A stretch of 64,000 bases of DNA from Epichloe hybrida (Eukaryota > Ascomycota > Sordariomycetes > Hypocreales > Clavicipitaceae): assembly GCA_019022495.1 (NCBI GenBank), contig JAFEKR010000010.1, forward strand, positions 62,001-126,000, read 5' to 3'. Under the pieces are notes generated by a model. It saw only the letters and a program-made list of their open reading frames with translations, did no database searches and was not told where the DNA came from. A program made the position numbers and the translations under genes. Of this stretch, positions 11,496 to 22,839 are shown piece after piece. Within the stretch, counting starts at the first letter, position 1. Every line of letters starts with the position of its first letter.

Positions 11496-12405
11496 CTTCT
11501 AGGCCTTTTGCCTTTGCCTAATTTAATTACTTCTAGGTTAAGGACTTCCTTAGATACTTATCTAAGGTTATAAGTTCCTAGGCAAATTAGAGTTAGAATA
11601 GCACTAAAAATAAAGTACTTATAGAGCTTAGTAATATTATAGCGCGTTTTTCTATGTAAAACATTAGTATTTAAACTAGCACTAGACTAGAGAAGCCTTA
11701 AATAGCTCCTAAAGGGAATAAGGAGAAAAAGAACCTATAGGAAATTTATTATAAGAAAAGGAAAAAGGTTAAAACCTTAAGGGAAAAGAAGCTCTCTTTT
11801 ATACTTAAGAGAGAGAGAGAGGGGGGACTAATTATAATATTAGCTAGAAAACAAAGCATAAGATAAATAAACGCATAGATAGCGTATAACTAATCTAGGA
11901 GCAAAACCGCCTAGCCACTAGGCTTAAATTACCTACCCCTTACTATAATTAAATAAAACTATATACTTAGACTTTATAAGATATTTAGACTAGTACTAGG
12001 GTAGATTTAGCTAAAAAGTAAGGCACTAAAAGAGTTAGAAGTAAAGCAAAATAAAAAGTAAATTATTATTATAAATCTAAATTTACTATACCTTAAGGTA
12101 AAGTAAGGGACATAAAGCTAGGTTAAAGTAAGACTAGACTAGCACTAAAGGGAGCTAGTTAGGACTATTACTATATATTTTCCTTTCTTTTTTATTTTCT
12201 TTAGGATAAGGCTAGTGTAAGCTAGTAATAAACACCTATAATTAGTCACACCTAACGTGGCGTAAACCTATAAGAGGGTTAGCGCTAGCTTGTTTACAGA
12301 CGCAAGAGGGTTTTTCTCCCTAGTAAAGGGTTTTCCCTCTTAACTAAGCGAATAGAGTACTAGGAATAGCTACATAGTTAGCTAGCTAGCGTAAAGAATA
12401 TATAT
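11496..12405 (+). mobile_element. LINE, 3' end only
   Basis: Reverse complement of the 3' end of the LINE at 43833-61086 (matches 43840 to about 44720), less RIP-altered. It ends in GCGTAAAGAATA followed by a short TA-rich tail, the same 3' end as the other two LINE copies. No conserved domain falls inside; this is the 3' untranslated part and perhaps the tail of ORF2. The upstream side is cut by a hAT right end at 11495. Confidence 0.8.
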
Positions 12406-12411
12406 TAAGGG

Positions 12412-12893
12412 CAGAGTATTGCACTAAAACGTGTAGTGTAGTGTAGTATTTGTAGTGTAGTGTAGTATTTGTAGTGTAGTGTAGTATTTGTAGTGTAGTG
12501 TAGTAACTACACTATAAACTACACTACACTATAAACTACACTAACTATAAGGAAAAAAAAACTACACTACACTAACTATAAAAAAAAAACTATAATACAT
12601 TACACTACAAATTTTTTTTCCTAAACTACACTAACTACAAACACTATAAATGTAGTATTAGACTTTTTATTAGTTATTAGTATTATAAGGATTAAAAGAA
12701 TGCTAGTTATATAAAAGCTTTTATTATTACCTATTTTATTTAATTAGTTATAGAATTTATAATATTATATTATTTTAGTAATTTTACTATAACTAAGTAA
12801 GGTTATATATAATATTATACTTTTTTAATAATACTATTTAACTTAATACTTTATTTCCCTAATATAACTTAAAGAAAAACCTTCTTATTATTT
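12412..12893. mobile_element. hAT MITE type A, left fragment
   Basis: Begins CAGAGTATTGCACTAAAACG, followed by GTGTAGT subterminal repeats and the type A interior, matching 9342-9780. It is cut at 12893 by the LTR of gypsy G3. The flank before it is ATTAAGGG. The likely other end is the fragment at 22695-22824, but the flanks do not match, and the middle of the MITE is missing. Confidence 0.75.
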
Positions 12894-13258
12894 TGTCAAG
12901 CGGAAAACAACACCCTAAAAGACACGATGCTAGCCCACGGTCGTAGGTAGCGGTGACGTCTGCTTACGTTAGAAGGGTTAATTAACTTAATAGCAGCGAT
13001 CACAATAACAGCTAAATTAGTCTCTATAAATAGAGATAATTTAGATTAAATAGTCTATTAGATTAGAAGTGACTTTTTAGTTAAGTTAGGGAAATAATCT
13101 TATTAATTTATCTTATTAAGGTAAACATAATAGTAGCTATAGTAATGCTAGGCATTTAAGTTAAAAATCTAAAGTTAGGCGTGCATAAAGAACCGCAAAA
13201 GAATCTAGCTATAGGTAATCTCTTTATAGATTAAATAGTCCCTTTGCCTAGATAACTA
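12894..13258 (-). repeat. G3 LTR, well-preserved copy
   Basis: 365-bp repeat opening TGTCAAGCGGAAAACAACAC, with a second copy at 21978-22342. This copy keeps many C and G bases that are T or A in the other, for example TGTCAAGCGG here against TATTAAGTAA there. Because gag of G3 reads on the minus strand, this is its 3' LTR. The outer right boundary (…GATAACTA) is inferred from where the two copies stop matching. Confidence 0.8.
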
Positions 13259-13261
13259 CCT

Positions 13262-14640
13262 AAGGAGTTAGCTAACTTCACAGACCTTTTTAATAAAGCT
13301 AGAGCTAATAGCTTACCTTCTTACTAGGGGTCCCTTAATTATTACATACGCTTACGTAAGAATTAGGATAAGTCTAAACTAACGCTCCCTTAGGGACTGC
13401 TATATAATATACTAAGGGACTAGCTTCTAGAGGTTAAACACTAGATTACAGACTTAATAGATAAGGGTTAGATTTATGCTAGCTTATTATTAGCTATAGC
13501 TTTAGTCCTCCTTATTAAAAAGGCTAATAGGGGTTAGCGTTTTTATGTAAACTACTGCGCTCTTAATAAGATAATAGCATAGGATTACTATCCTCTCCTA
13601 TTAATTAAGGAAACACTCTATTCCTTATCCTAGGTATACTAGTTTATAAAGGTAAATATTTATATAGCGTTTTATAAGCTATAGATTACTAAGGGCTAGG
13701 AGCACCTAATAGTGTTTTAAACTAGGTTTAGGCTATTTAAGTAGCTAGTTTACCCCTTTAGCCTAGCTAGCGCACTAGTAATGTTCTAATATTATATTAA
13801 TAAGTCCTTAGGGAATACATTAGGGGATTTTATTATAGCATACTTAGATAATGTCTTAATTTACTTAGGGGGATTAAGGAAAGACTATATAGCTAAGGTC
13901 TAGGTAATATTAGGCTACCTAAGGGCTATAGGGTTATACTTAGACCTTAATAAGTCTATATTCGCAGTAAAGGAGGTTTAATACCTAGGATATATTATTA
14001 TAGTAAGTTATTCTATTTATCTAGATCTAGCAAAGGTTATAGCTATTAGGGAATAGGTAGCCTTAATAAAACTTTAGGGGGTTTATAGCTTCCTAGGGTT
14101 TACTAACTTTTACTATAACTTTATTAGTAACTTTTTAAAACTAGCGGCACTACTAATATAATTAACTAAGAGAAATGTCCCTTTTTAATAAGGGCCTAAA
14201 GAGAATAATACCTTTAATAGGTTAAAAGATACCTTTATTACGTACCTAGTACTAGTATAATAGGATCTAAATCTCCTTATAGTAGTAAAAGCTAATTATT
14301 TAGGAATGGCCATTAGAGAATGCCTTTCCTAATAAGGCTAGGATAGCGTTATATACCTAGTTACTTATTACTTCACTAGCCTTATATCCTTATAAAAGAA
14401 CTATATAATTTATAATAAGGAATTATTAGCTATTATCTTATGCCTTAAGGTATAGTTAGCTAAGCTATAGGGTGTTTCTAGTCTATTTATAATTTACATA
14501 GACTATAAGAACCTAGAGTACTTTATAACTCCCTAGTTAATATTAGAGTAATAAGCTTAATAAGCAAACACACTTATACTATTTAATTTCTATCTCTAGT
14601 ATAGACTTAGTATATAAGTGTAGTAGCCTAATGCTCTTTC
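13262..14640 (+). pseudogene. gypsy reverse transcriptase and RNase H relic (G2b)
   Basis: RT copies element RNA into cDNA and RNase H removes the template. The frame opens PKELANFTDLFNKARANSLP, the usual lead into gypsy RT. It continues through VNYCALNKI (VDYRxLN box), FRLFK-LVYPFSLA (the F-x-L-x-PFGL-A box) and YLDNVLIY at 13841-13864. The catalytic box should read YLDD; the second Asp codon GAT is AAT at 13850-13852. Primer-grip and thumb segments (YLGYIII; SFLGFTNFYYNFI) follow, then the RNase H leader PFxxGPxENNTFNRLKDTFI. RNase H ends near YNKELLAIILCLKV and IDYKNLEYF. At least a dozen stops, most explained by CAG/CAA or TGG decay. Confidence 0.85.
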
Positions 14641-14799
14641 CTAAAGGGAATAAGACTAGGAAAAGGTAACCTCTAGAATAGAATATATCCTATAACTTAT
14701 TACTATTATATAACTCTTACTAATACTAGATAAATAGTAAAATAATAGTGGCATAGCATTACTACTAGCTAGTAAGGTTCTCTTTACTACTAAATACCT

Positions 14800-15960
14800 T
14801 TAGACCTTATAGGACTAGGCTATTATCTCTAACCCTATGTATAGTATTTAATTAAGGGCTATTTAAGAAGGGGCCTAGAGGTTTCCTATTAAGGCACTTA
14901 TAAGGGAGTAAGTGGTAAATTATTTTATAAGTGCTTATAAGGCGCTTTAGTTTAGAGGCTATACCTAGGTCCTAGCTTAGGAGCCTCTTATAATAACCCT
15001 AATATAGTAATGCTATAATTTACTAGTAGTAAGGCACCTAGGCTATAACACTACGTTCTAAATCTTATAATAGTAATTTTACTAGGATAGGATATTATAA
15101 GATATTACTAGGTTTATTTATAACTATTACTACTATAGTAGTTATAAGAGCTATTAATATTACTAGGGCTTACTAAAGCCTTTACCTATCCCTAACTAGT
15201 TCTAGTTATAGATCTCTATTAACTTTATAATAAACTTACTAGTACTATCCCTAGAAAAACTATAATACTTAATAGTTATTATAGATTAACTCTTTAAATT
15301 TATTTAGCTTAAGGCTATAATATCTATAGGAGCTAAGGAATATATAAAGAGGTTTAAAATAGTTTAGTAGTAGTTTAAGGGGTTTCCTTAATTAATTATT
15401 ATAGATTATAGTTTAGATTAGTTAGGAAAGTTTTAGATAATACTATACTCCCTAGTTAGGATTAATTAGTTACTTTTTATATTACACTACCTATAAACTA
15501 ATAGTAATACTAAGTAAGCAAACTAAGAGGTATAGGTAATACTATATATTATAGTCTCCTTCTTATAGTTTAACTAGCTAGAATATCTAGCTACTTACTA
15601 GCTTATAATTAATAATAGGCTATCTTCTATAATAGAAGTTAGCTTAAATAAGCTACTACATAGCTATAATCTAAAGCTAGTCTAGTTACTACTAGATATA
15701 TTTACTTTTATAATAACACTAAAGGGGTAAGTAATATAGTTCCTTAAGCACCTCTAGGAGAGTATTAATCTAGTATAAGCTATAATAGCCTATATATAAT
15801 AAAGGTAATAAGATACTATATTTACTTTATATTAGCTAGTAAAATAGTTCTAGGTAAGAGATAAGGTATAGCTTTTACTTAAAAATATTAAAACTAATTA
15901 CCTCTTATAGAAACTTAATTAGGTAATAGTAAAGTATATAGTTATAGAAGTCCTAATATT
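14800..15960 (+). pseudogene. gypsy integrase relic (G2b)
   Basis: Continues the same polyprotein. The HHCC zinc region near 15050-15180 is badly damaged. The core then reads GLLKPLPIPN followed by ISINFIINL (normally W-x-x-I-S-x-D-F-I-x-x-L-P) near 15175-15235, and IVIID-LFKFI (normally VVVDRxSK) near 15280. The first catalytic Asp is now Asn in the readable frame. Later blocks match the region where Q-x-x-FW and NGQTE are expected but are poorly legible. The C-terminal part (IVKYIVIEVLIL and IYLVFYVNLIK, normally HPVFHVSxL) is seen near 15930-16020. Confidence 0.75.
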
Positions 15961-16079
15961 ACTTATAGTGTAGCTTAATATCCTAAGAGGTATTTACTTA
16001 GTATTTTATGTAAACCTTATTAAACACACTATAAAGAACCCTCTCCTTAGTTAAAAGCTCTAGGACTCGTATCTAGGAC

Positions 16080-16290
16080 TAAAATAGGTTCTAGTAAAGG
16101 GTAATAATAAACTTATTAAGAAATATTAGGTTAATTAAATCCTAGTGGCTTAGAATGCCCTAGGCTAGGGCAAGAGATATAATATACTTATTAAGTAAGT
16201 AAGCTATATATAGCTTATATAGGAACTATTAGAGAATATAGTATAAATATAAGCCCTTAATAAGTTTAAGGCAAAATAGGGAGATATATA
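16080..16290 (+). pseudogene. chromodomain relic of G2b integrase
   Basis: Chromodomains at the C-terminus of gypsy integrases (chromoviruses) steer insertion to histone-marked heterochromatin. The frame reads NILVAQNALG-GKRYNILIK-VSYIQ with ELLENI, against a usual pattern of E-x-I-L-x-x-R...Y-x-V-x-W-x-G-Y-x-x-x-x-x-T-W-E-x-x-x-N. Both tryptophans have become stops, as RIP of TGG gives TAG or TAA. It is followed by ALNKFKAK and then by non-coding 3' sequence. Confidence 0.7.
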
Positions 16291-16629
16291 GTATAATAAT
16301 AAACTAAGTTAATTTTAGAAAACTTATTTACCTATAAAGACTTTTATATATATTTATAATACTAATATATTATAGTTTACTACTATTACTTAAAGGGAAT
16401 AATTATTCTCTAAGTCTTTATCTAAATTAATAGAAGAGTTTATATAAGTATATACTACCTTTATTTAGAGCTAGTACTTTACTAATATAGCTATAGTATA
16501 TTTACCTAGTAATAGTTATAGTATAAAGAGTTATTTACTAGGGATATAACCTAGGTTTTAAATAGTATAGGTAAGGTTAGTATATAAAGTATATATAAGT
16601 AAAGGTATAACTAGAGTATAAGGGGGGGG

Positions 16630-18068
16630 ATAGTAAGTAAGGATAGTAATTCTAGTGAGATAAGGAATATTATTTCTAGCTAGGGGTTAGCTAGTTCTAG
16701 GGTTTCTAAGGGTGTGTTTAGAAGGAGAACTAGCTAACTCTAACTTAAAGAGAAAATAAGTAAGCTACTAGTAATAATAGGAAGGAGAGTTATTACTTAA
16801 CTTAGTAATTTAATAATAGTATTAGTTCTTACTATAATAATAGGGGGTAAGTACCTAGATAAGGGTAGTAAACTATTTACGTATTTCTTTATATATAGTA
16901 TTTAGGCTACTAATAACCTATTAGTTTTATTAGAATAAAATACTAGTAACTTATTATATAGACTATACTATACTATAACTAGCTAAAGGGCTAGCGCTAA
17001 TAAAGGGAATAATATTAAGGCTAGTTATATTTATTATAGGGGTATTTATAGCTAGAGACACCCTAAGAGCTAAGCGTATAAGAGCTAGGTTAAATTACGC
17101 TTAGCTAAGGAAAGCGTTTTAGTAACTAATAAGATAGTGGTATTACTATAATAAGATAAGTATCTTTTTCTTAGTGGTTATAGTCTTAGGGACTCTAGGT
17201 TTAATAATATATATACTTATAGTAATTTTAGCCTTAAGATCCTTAAGGGTATATTAAAGTTATAGATTAGCAAATAGAAGCCTAGTGTACTACATATAAG
17301 TAATATAATACTACTAATAAGGAGAATATAACTTCTTACTTTAGGGTAAATAATAGTTTAAGACACTAGTAATAAGAGCTTATTTAATATAAGGACTATA
17401 AGGATACTAGACTAATTTAGGTATAGTATACTATTTATTATTAGAGTTTCCCTCTATAAGGTACTTACTAATAAAATAGGATATTAGTATAGTAAGAGTA
17501 GCTACTCCTATAGCTACTAGAGCTATAGGAATAAGGGCATTAGTTTAGTATTAAGGTATTTTAGTAAAGGAAATAATTATTTAAAAGGAGAGAACTAATA
17601 GGATAATAGGGAAGGTATAATAGAATTATAATAATAAAGGGATAGTGTTATATAGAGGGGAAAGTAAGATAAGTATAAGCTAAAGTAAGATATTTATAGT
17701 AAAAGTTATACCTATATTAGGTATACTATAAATAAGTAAGGGTAAGGTAATTATTTATAATAAATAACCTATTAGCAAGGCAAATATATTATATATAATA
17801 GGTAAGGGTAAGGCAATTATTTATAATAAATAACCCGTTAGCAAGGCAAATATATTACACGCACTAGAAAATAACACCTAGAAGTAAGGGGGTTACTATA
17901 ACAGATAATAAGGCAGTGAGGCAGGTGCCTATTAGACGCTTTATAAATAGCTATTAGTAAGGGTAGTTTTTATTATAATAACTAAGGGCATATATAATAT
18001 AAGTATTATACACATCGCTAGGGGTTAATATAAAGGGGAGTTTATTAATAATAGGTAAGTAAGGGTAT
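16630..18068 (+). other. 3' non-coding region of gypsy G2b
   Basis: About 1.4 kb between the end of pol and the 3' LTR. It matches the reverse complement of 49155-50590 in G2. A run of G (AAGGGGGGGG) lies at 16620-16630 and a purine tract precedes the LTR. No protein motif was recognised. A direct repeat of about 65 bp occupies 17730-17862. Confidence 0.7.
17730..17862. repeat. 65-bp direct duplication in the G2-family 3' region
   Basis: Two adjacent copies of a block containing GGTAAGGTAATTATTTATAA, TAAATAACC and TTAGCAAGGCAAATATATTA. The same pair occurs at 49364-49494 in G2, so it predates the separation of these copies. Confidence 0.85.
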
Positions 18069-18286
18069 ATATAAGGGCTTAGGCTTAGCCTAAGCATTAT
18101 TTATATAGTAGTTAGAGAGAGGAGTGGTAAAAGTAGTTAGGGTAAGGAAAGGAGGCTTATATAAGTAGCTTAGGGGGTATAAGAGGCACTACTAGGGATA
18201 GCCTCTTACCTTTCCTCCTTTCTCCTCAAGTCTCTTAATACTATATTAACGCCCTCTCGCAGTAGCCTAGGGGCTAGTCCATAACA
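18069..18286 (+). repeat. 3' LTR of gypsy G2b
   Basis: 218 bp from TATAAGGGCTTAGGC (RIP form of TGTAAGGGC) to GGGGCTAGTCCATAACA. It matches both LTRs of G2 in reverse orientation. A TATA-like GCTTATATAAG lies near 18150. It is less RIP-altered than its internal region. Confidence 0.85.
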
Positions 18287-18299
18287 TTACTATAAGATT

Positions 18300-21200
18300 A
18301 GGTAGTTTCAGTTATTGCTAGGGCTTGAAATCCTTTATAACCGCTTTAAGTCATTAGGTGTGGTTTACTATCGCATCCTTAATTACCTCTTAGAAGATAT
18401 TAGTTCCTTCCCTTATTATAAGAGGAATTAACTATTTGTTATTGTCTATTTCTATCTCTAACCCTTTACAAACCATTTAATCTTCCTCTATTTCTAGGTA
18501 ACTAAACAAGATAACATTAATAAAGGGCTACTAGGCTAGCTACTTATTAGTATACTACTATTAGATGCTTCCTATAACTCTTAAGATAATAATAATATCC
18601 CTAAAGTAGCACTAGGCATAAAGCTCTTTACTTCTTAAGTAATTAAACTATATCTAGGATAGTCTAAAAAATAGCATTCTAAGAATTAGGCTAATATTAA
18701 CTAAGTCTAGACTAATATAGAAATTAGCGGGTATCTAGATATTTCCTAGATATAGTCTTATCTAAACCTCCCTAATTATCTTAATGCTATATAATAAGAA
18801 TAATGTCATGTTTATTACATCTATTAGGTAAATTCTTAGTCTAAGTTACCTAGCTATGCTTTCTATAATCACATTCCCTTACAATCCTATGTTAATAAGC
18901 CTAGGGAGAAGCTCCCCTTCTAGGTTATCTAGCTAGACTTAGAGGTATAGCAAGTCTTATAGGCAATTAATAGTAGCTTATGGTTCTAAAATCACATTAA
19001 GTATAAAGTTTGTCTAAGTAGGATTAATTAAATTTTACTAAGGTTTACCCTATTCTAAGTAAGCTCTTAGTCTCTCCTAAATTCGTTTCTATAAGGCTAT
19101 GTTAATCTCTAGTGGAGGCGTTATTAGTAAGCTATTCTTAGCTATAGCTTTATTTTTCTTATCTTCCTTAAGGGTCTCTTTTATTAATTAAAGAATTAAG
19201 TTAATCTAGTTTCCTAGATTAATTAGTCTTAGGTTTAGTTTTGCGCTAAATATTTTTAAAGGAGAAGCTAGCCTTAATATATCTCTGTTATAGTAGCGGA
19301 CATCTTCTATACCTTTTGCTTATAAGAGATATTTATTGCTAACTGCCTCTGCTAGTGTTAGTATAATATAATAGATATCCTAAAAGGGCACTCTAACCTT
19401 CTTCTAAAAGACCTTATTATATAATTAATTAAGAATCCTTTATCTAACTTTATTTAATAGCTCTTTCTTACTCTTAGTTACTGCTAAATTATCTTAAATA
19501 GGTTAAGTGTGAGGTTACTAGTCTTTTACCTTATCTTCTATAATATCTTTAATCCTTAGGCGTTTTACTAACTATTTACTAATAGCTATAAACTTTATAA
19601 TAATCTCTTTATCTTCCTCCTCCCTTATGCTTAGCTTCTTAAAGGTAATAGCAGATACTATGCTTAATATCTCGCGCTTTAAGATAGGCATTATGTTAAT
19701 CTCTCTTTTAGGTTAAAATTCTACTAGATTAAACATACCCTTTATTTAATTAAATACTTTCTATTCTTCTAGTATTATTTCCTAGCTTAATTCTCTATAA
19801 GGGCTATATTCCTTAATTCTTAGAATTATATATATAATCTTATAGTCCTTAAAGTACTTAACCTAGAATATAGCTAGTTTACGCGCATAGCTACTAATAG
19901 AGAGAAATTTTGTGAGTAAGAATAGAGGCATAATTTAATGTCTTATATTATCTCTAATAGCTAAAATGCAAACTACTAGGTTATATATAGCAAACTTTAA
20001 TATCTTATTATATTTCAAAGTATTACACTTTATTACAATATGTAATTCTTTATTGCAGTAATAATAATAGTTTAACTAGTGGCCTCTTTCTAATATTGCG
20101 TTTATTTTAAAATAGCGCTCCTTATCTAGATTAAATAAACCTATATAATTTGCCTAATAAGTTTACTATTAACATTAAGGGTAGTTACTATACTTTTCCT
20201 TAAGTAGCTTTACTATATTAATTTCCTTTGTTACCTAGGCTATAACTATGATTTTTAGCTTTACTAGTTATTTTATTAGATCTTCTATTTAATCTTAGTA
20301 TTTCGCTAATCTAGGGGCCTCTTATTATTCTACATTAGTATTAAACAAGATAGTCTTCTTAGTTTGCTTATTTAAATTACCTAGTGCTAAGTAATTCTTT
20401 TAAGTAGCCTAGTAACTATTAAAGGTAGCCTAATTAAATAGTGTTTATATCTTAAAGCTAAAGTCCTTCTTACTTAAAGCATGATTTTCTATGTTAGCTA
20501 ATTCTAAGTCCTTGTTTTTAAGCTCTAGTTATATATAAACATATGCGTTAAGTGCTGTCTAAAGTGGTTTATACTATATAACTAAGATTTCTTTATAAGT
20601 AAACCCCTTTCTATTTATAAAGCTTAAGATTAAGTATTTTAGTAAGGCTTTATAGATATAGTTAGACTAGGTTATTATAGTTTTCTATCCTATTAGGTTT
20701 GCATTAGATATTAGAGCATAATACTTCTATAACTAGTAATAGGTTTCCTTAATAGTCTTTAGCCATATTAAATTAAGGTCTTTAAGTTATTCTCTAGCGT
20801 TTTCTATTTAATCCTAGCTAGTTATATTAAACTATAAGAGTATCTTTTCCTTAGACTCCTTCTAAGATTATAATATAGTTAGCATTTTAACCACCTATTA
20901 GAGCTTTAGGTTAACATCACGCTTAAGTATCTTACGCTAATTTACTTTAGGAATACCTATTACTTTTATCTTTGCCTTAAAGTCCTTAATAAAATTAGCT
21001 ATATTTTCCCCTAAAAACTGCTAAATATTATACTTATTTTACATAGTAATAAGGGAAGTCTAACACGCTATTATCTCTCTAAGAAGCTTTATAAAGGTTT
21101 CTGTATTAAGCCCTCTAAGAGACCTAGGTATCTTGCCTTTATTATTAGAGTCTTTACCTAAGTAATTATTAAACTAAGTTTAAGCTAGGCTAATAACTAT

Positions 21201-21860
21201 CTTAGGATTAAGTAATCCCTAACTAGTAACTAGGGTACTAGGCAATAGTAAGTCCTAAAGGTCCTTTAGGTAACTTAGGTGTTTACTAGGTCCTGCTTTA
21301 CTTAGCTATTAGGAGTGAGATAGTATAAGGTTAGATATAGGCTTAGTAAAAAGTGCTTTTAATTAATCTTATAAAAGAGTGATTACTTAACTAAATATTA
21401 TAATACTAGTAAGAATTTCTTAAAGAAAGACTTTTAATAAGGTAGCGTTTATAATAATAAGTAACCTATAAGTAAAGGCTACTAATATAATTACATAGCT
21501 CTTTATAATAAGCTATAAGACCCCTATATATAGCTAAATAATAGCGAAATTAGCTATAAGCCTTAAGATTAAATAGTCTATAACGCTAGGCAGCGCTTTC
21601 TATCCTAGTGCCTTATTTTTAGAGACTTTTAGCAAAGGGTTAATGGTTTAGCTAGTGTTTATAAGGTATACCTCTAAACTATCTAGTTTCCTTTTCCACG
21701 CTTTTATGTAACACTAGTTCGTATTCTTAGCCTACCTTAGCTTAGTATGCTTAGCTAGCTTCTCCTTTACACTATAACTATTATAAAGGTTAGGTTAAGG
21801 CTTTAGATTTATATCTTAGTGTAAGGAAGGTAAAATAAAGGGGTCTTTACGTAGGTTAGC
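18300..21860 (-). pseudogene. gag and protease relic of gypsy G3
   Basis: The minus strand from about 21860 to 18300 reads a long degenerate gag. A CCHC knuckle at 20025-20066 has the exact spacing C-x2-C-x4-H-x4-C (YYYCNKELHIVIKC), with the first Cys now Tyr (TGT to TAT). Further left, around 18700-18950, is a retropepsin-like stretch ending IPANFYISLDLVNISLILRM-F, typical of the A-x-F-x-V-x-x-x-L-x-x-x-x-LILGMPF end of fungal retroelement proteases. No RT or integrase of this orientation follows; the opposite-strand G2b starts instead. Whether G3 lost pol or was always a gag-only element cannot be told from one copy. Confidence 0.6.
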
Positions 21861-21977
21861 TTAGTGATAGCTAAGAGCGTAATTATTAGCTTACTTCTAA
21901 TTAATCTTAGTTAGTAGTAAATTAAATAGAAAGCGGAAAGGTCCTAGGGGTTTAAAACCGCGTTTCTCCACTAGTTT

Positions 21978-22342
21978 TATTAAGTAAAAAACAACACCCT
22001 AAAAGACATAATACTAGCCTATAGTTATAAGTAGTAGTAATATCTGCTTACGTTAGAAGGGTTAATTAACTTAATAGCAGTAATTATAATAATAGCTAAA
22101 TTAGTCTTTATAAATAAAGATAATTTAGATTAAATAGTCTATTAGATTAGAAGTGACTTTTTAGTTAAGTTAGGGAAATAATCTTATTAATTTATCTTAT
22201 TAAGGTAAACACAATAGTAGCCATAGTAGCGCTAGGCATTTAAGTTAAAAATCTAAAGTTAGGAGTGTATAAAGAATCGCAAAAGAATCTAGCTATAGGT
22301 AATCTCTTTATAGATTAAATAGTCCCTTTGCCTAGATAACTA
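21978..22342 (-). repeat. G3 LTR, heavily RIP-mutated copy
   Basis: 365-bp copy of 12894-13258, direct orientation; given the minus-strand gag this is the 5' LTR. Nearly all differences from the other copy in the first 130 bp are G to A or C to T. After position 22060 the two become almost the same. Flanks (TATTT left of the pair, ATATC right) do not form a duplication. Confidence 0.8.
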
Positions 22343-22393
22343 ATATCGTCATCCCTTGTTATGTTATTTATCCCTGTGATCCCCTGTATCCTT
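22343..22393. other. short GC-normal spacer
   Basis: About 50 bp between the G3 LTR and the solo copia LTR with no sign of RIP (words such as CCCTGTGATCCCCTG). Origin unknown. Confidence 0.4.
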
Positions 22394-22694
22394 TGTGCTT
22401 GTCATCGCGAATACGCGCGTTTATAGGCGCGCGTATTATGGCACACAATAGCTAAAGAGTAAAGCCACTAAAGGAATACACATAATGCAATTAGACATAT
22501 TATAAGCTACCCTACTCTATTAGCAGTAACACTATACTATAGCCTTACTTTTCCCCCTTTTTACTTACCTTCTTTTCTAGCTAGATTTCTCTCCTTCTCC
22601 CTCTTCTCTTCTCTCTTAGTAATTAGCTATTATTATTAACTTTATTGAATTTAACCCCTTCGCACTAGTGTAACGTTCCTTGGTGTAACTAACA
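22394..22694 (+). repeat. solo LTR of a C1-family copia variant
   Basis: About 300 bp, TGTGCTTG...AACTAACA. From 22448 to the end it matches the reverse complement of the C1 copia LTRs (32558-32843 and others), including TAGCTAGATTTCTC and the GCACTAGTG block. The first 50 bp are different from the C1 LTRs and contain a strong GC-rich hairpin. No internal region or second LTR adjoins it, and flanking pentamers (TCCTT, ATTAT) differ, so it is a solo or fragment LTR. Confidence 0.65.
22410..22437. promoter_or_regulatory. GC-rich perfect hairpin in copia LTR
   Basis: AATACGCGCG, 8-base loop TTTATAGG, CGCGCGTATT: a perfect 10-bp stem with six CpG sites intact, inside a region otherwise stripped of CpG. 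The regular C1 LTR has a different hairpin with the same 8-base loop length at the same distance from its end (32805-32824). A role in transcription or RNA structure is only an inference. Confidence 0.5.
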
Positions 22695-22824
22695 ATTATA
22701 GTTTTTTTTTTATAGTTAGTGTAGTGTGGTTTTTTTTCCCTTATAGTTAGTGTAGTTTGTAGTGTAATTACTACACTACACTATAAATACTACACTACAC
22801 TACACGTTTTAGTGCAATACTCTA
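22695..22824. mobile_element. hAT MITE type A, right end fragment
   Basis: Contains the inverted subterminal words (ATAGTTAGTGTAGT, TACACTACACTAC) and ends CACGTTTTAGTGCAATACTCTA, the right terminus with its last G now A. It matches 47690-47837. Its left side is cut by the solo copia LTR. Confidence 0.75.
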
Positions 22825-22839
22825 GGTATAAGACACTTA

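Larger units (their letters stand above)
13259..18286 (+). mobile_element. gypsy G2b, 5'-truncated copy of the G2 family
   Basis: Plus-strand Ty3/gypsy remnant starting inside the leader of RT and running through RNase H, integrase, chromodomain and a long 3' non-coding part to a 218-bp LTR. It is the same family as the complete G2 at 48933-56136, which lies in the opposite orientation. 5' LTR and gag are missing; the first bases of RT touch the end of the G3 LTR exactly. The 3' LTR is followed by TTACT. Confidence 0.85.

Noticed and set aside
12412..22824. one hAT element bounded by the two type A ends
   Set aside because: The flanking octamers ATTAAGGG and GGTATAAG do not match and the type A interior is missing, so they are listed as two fragments.
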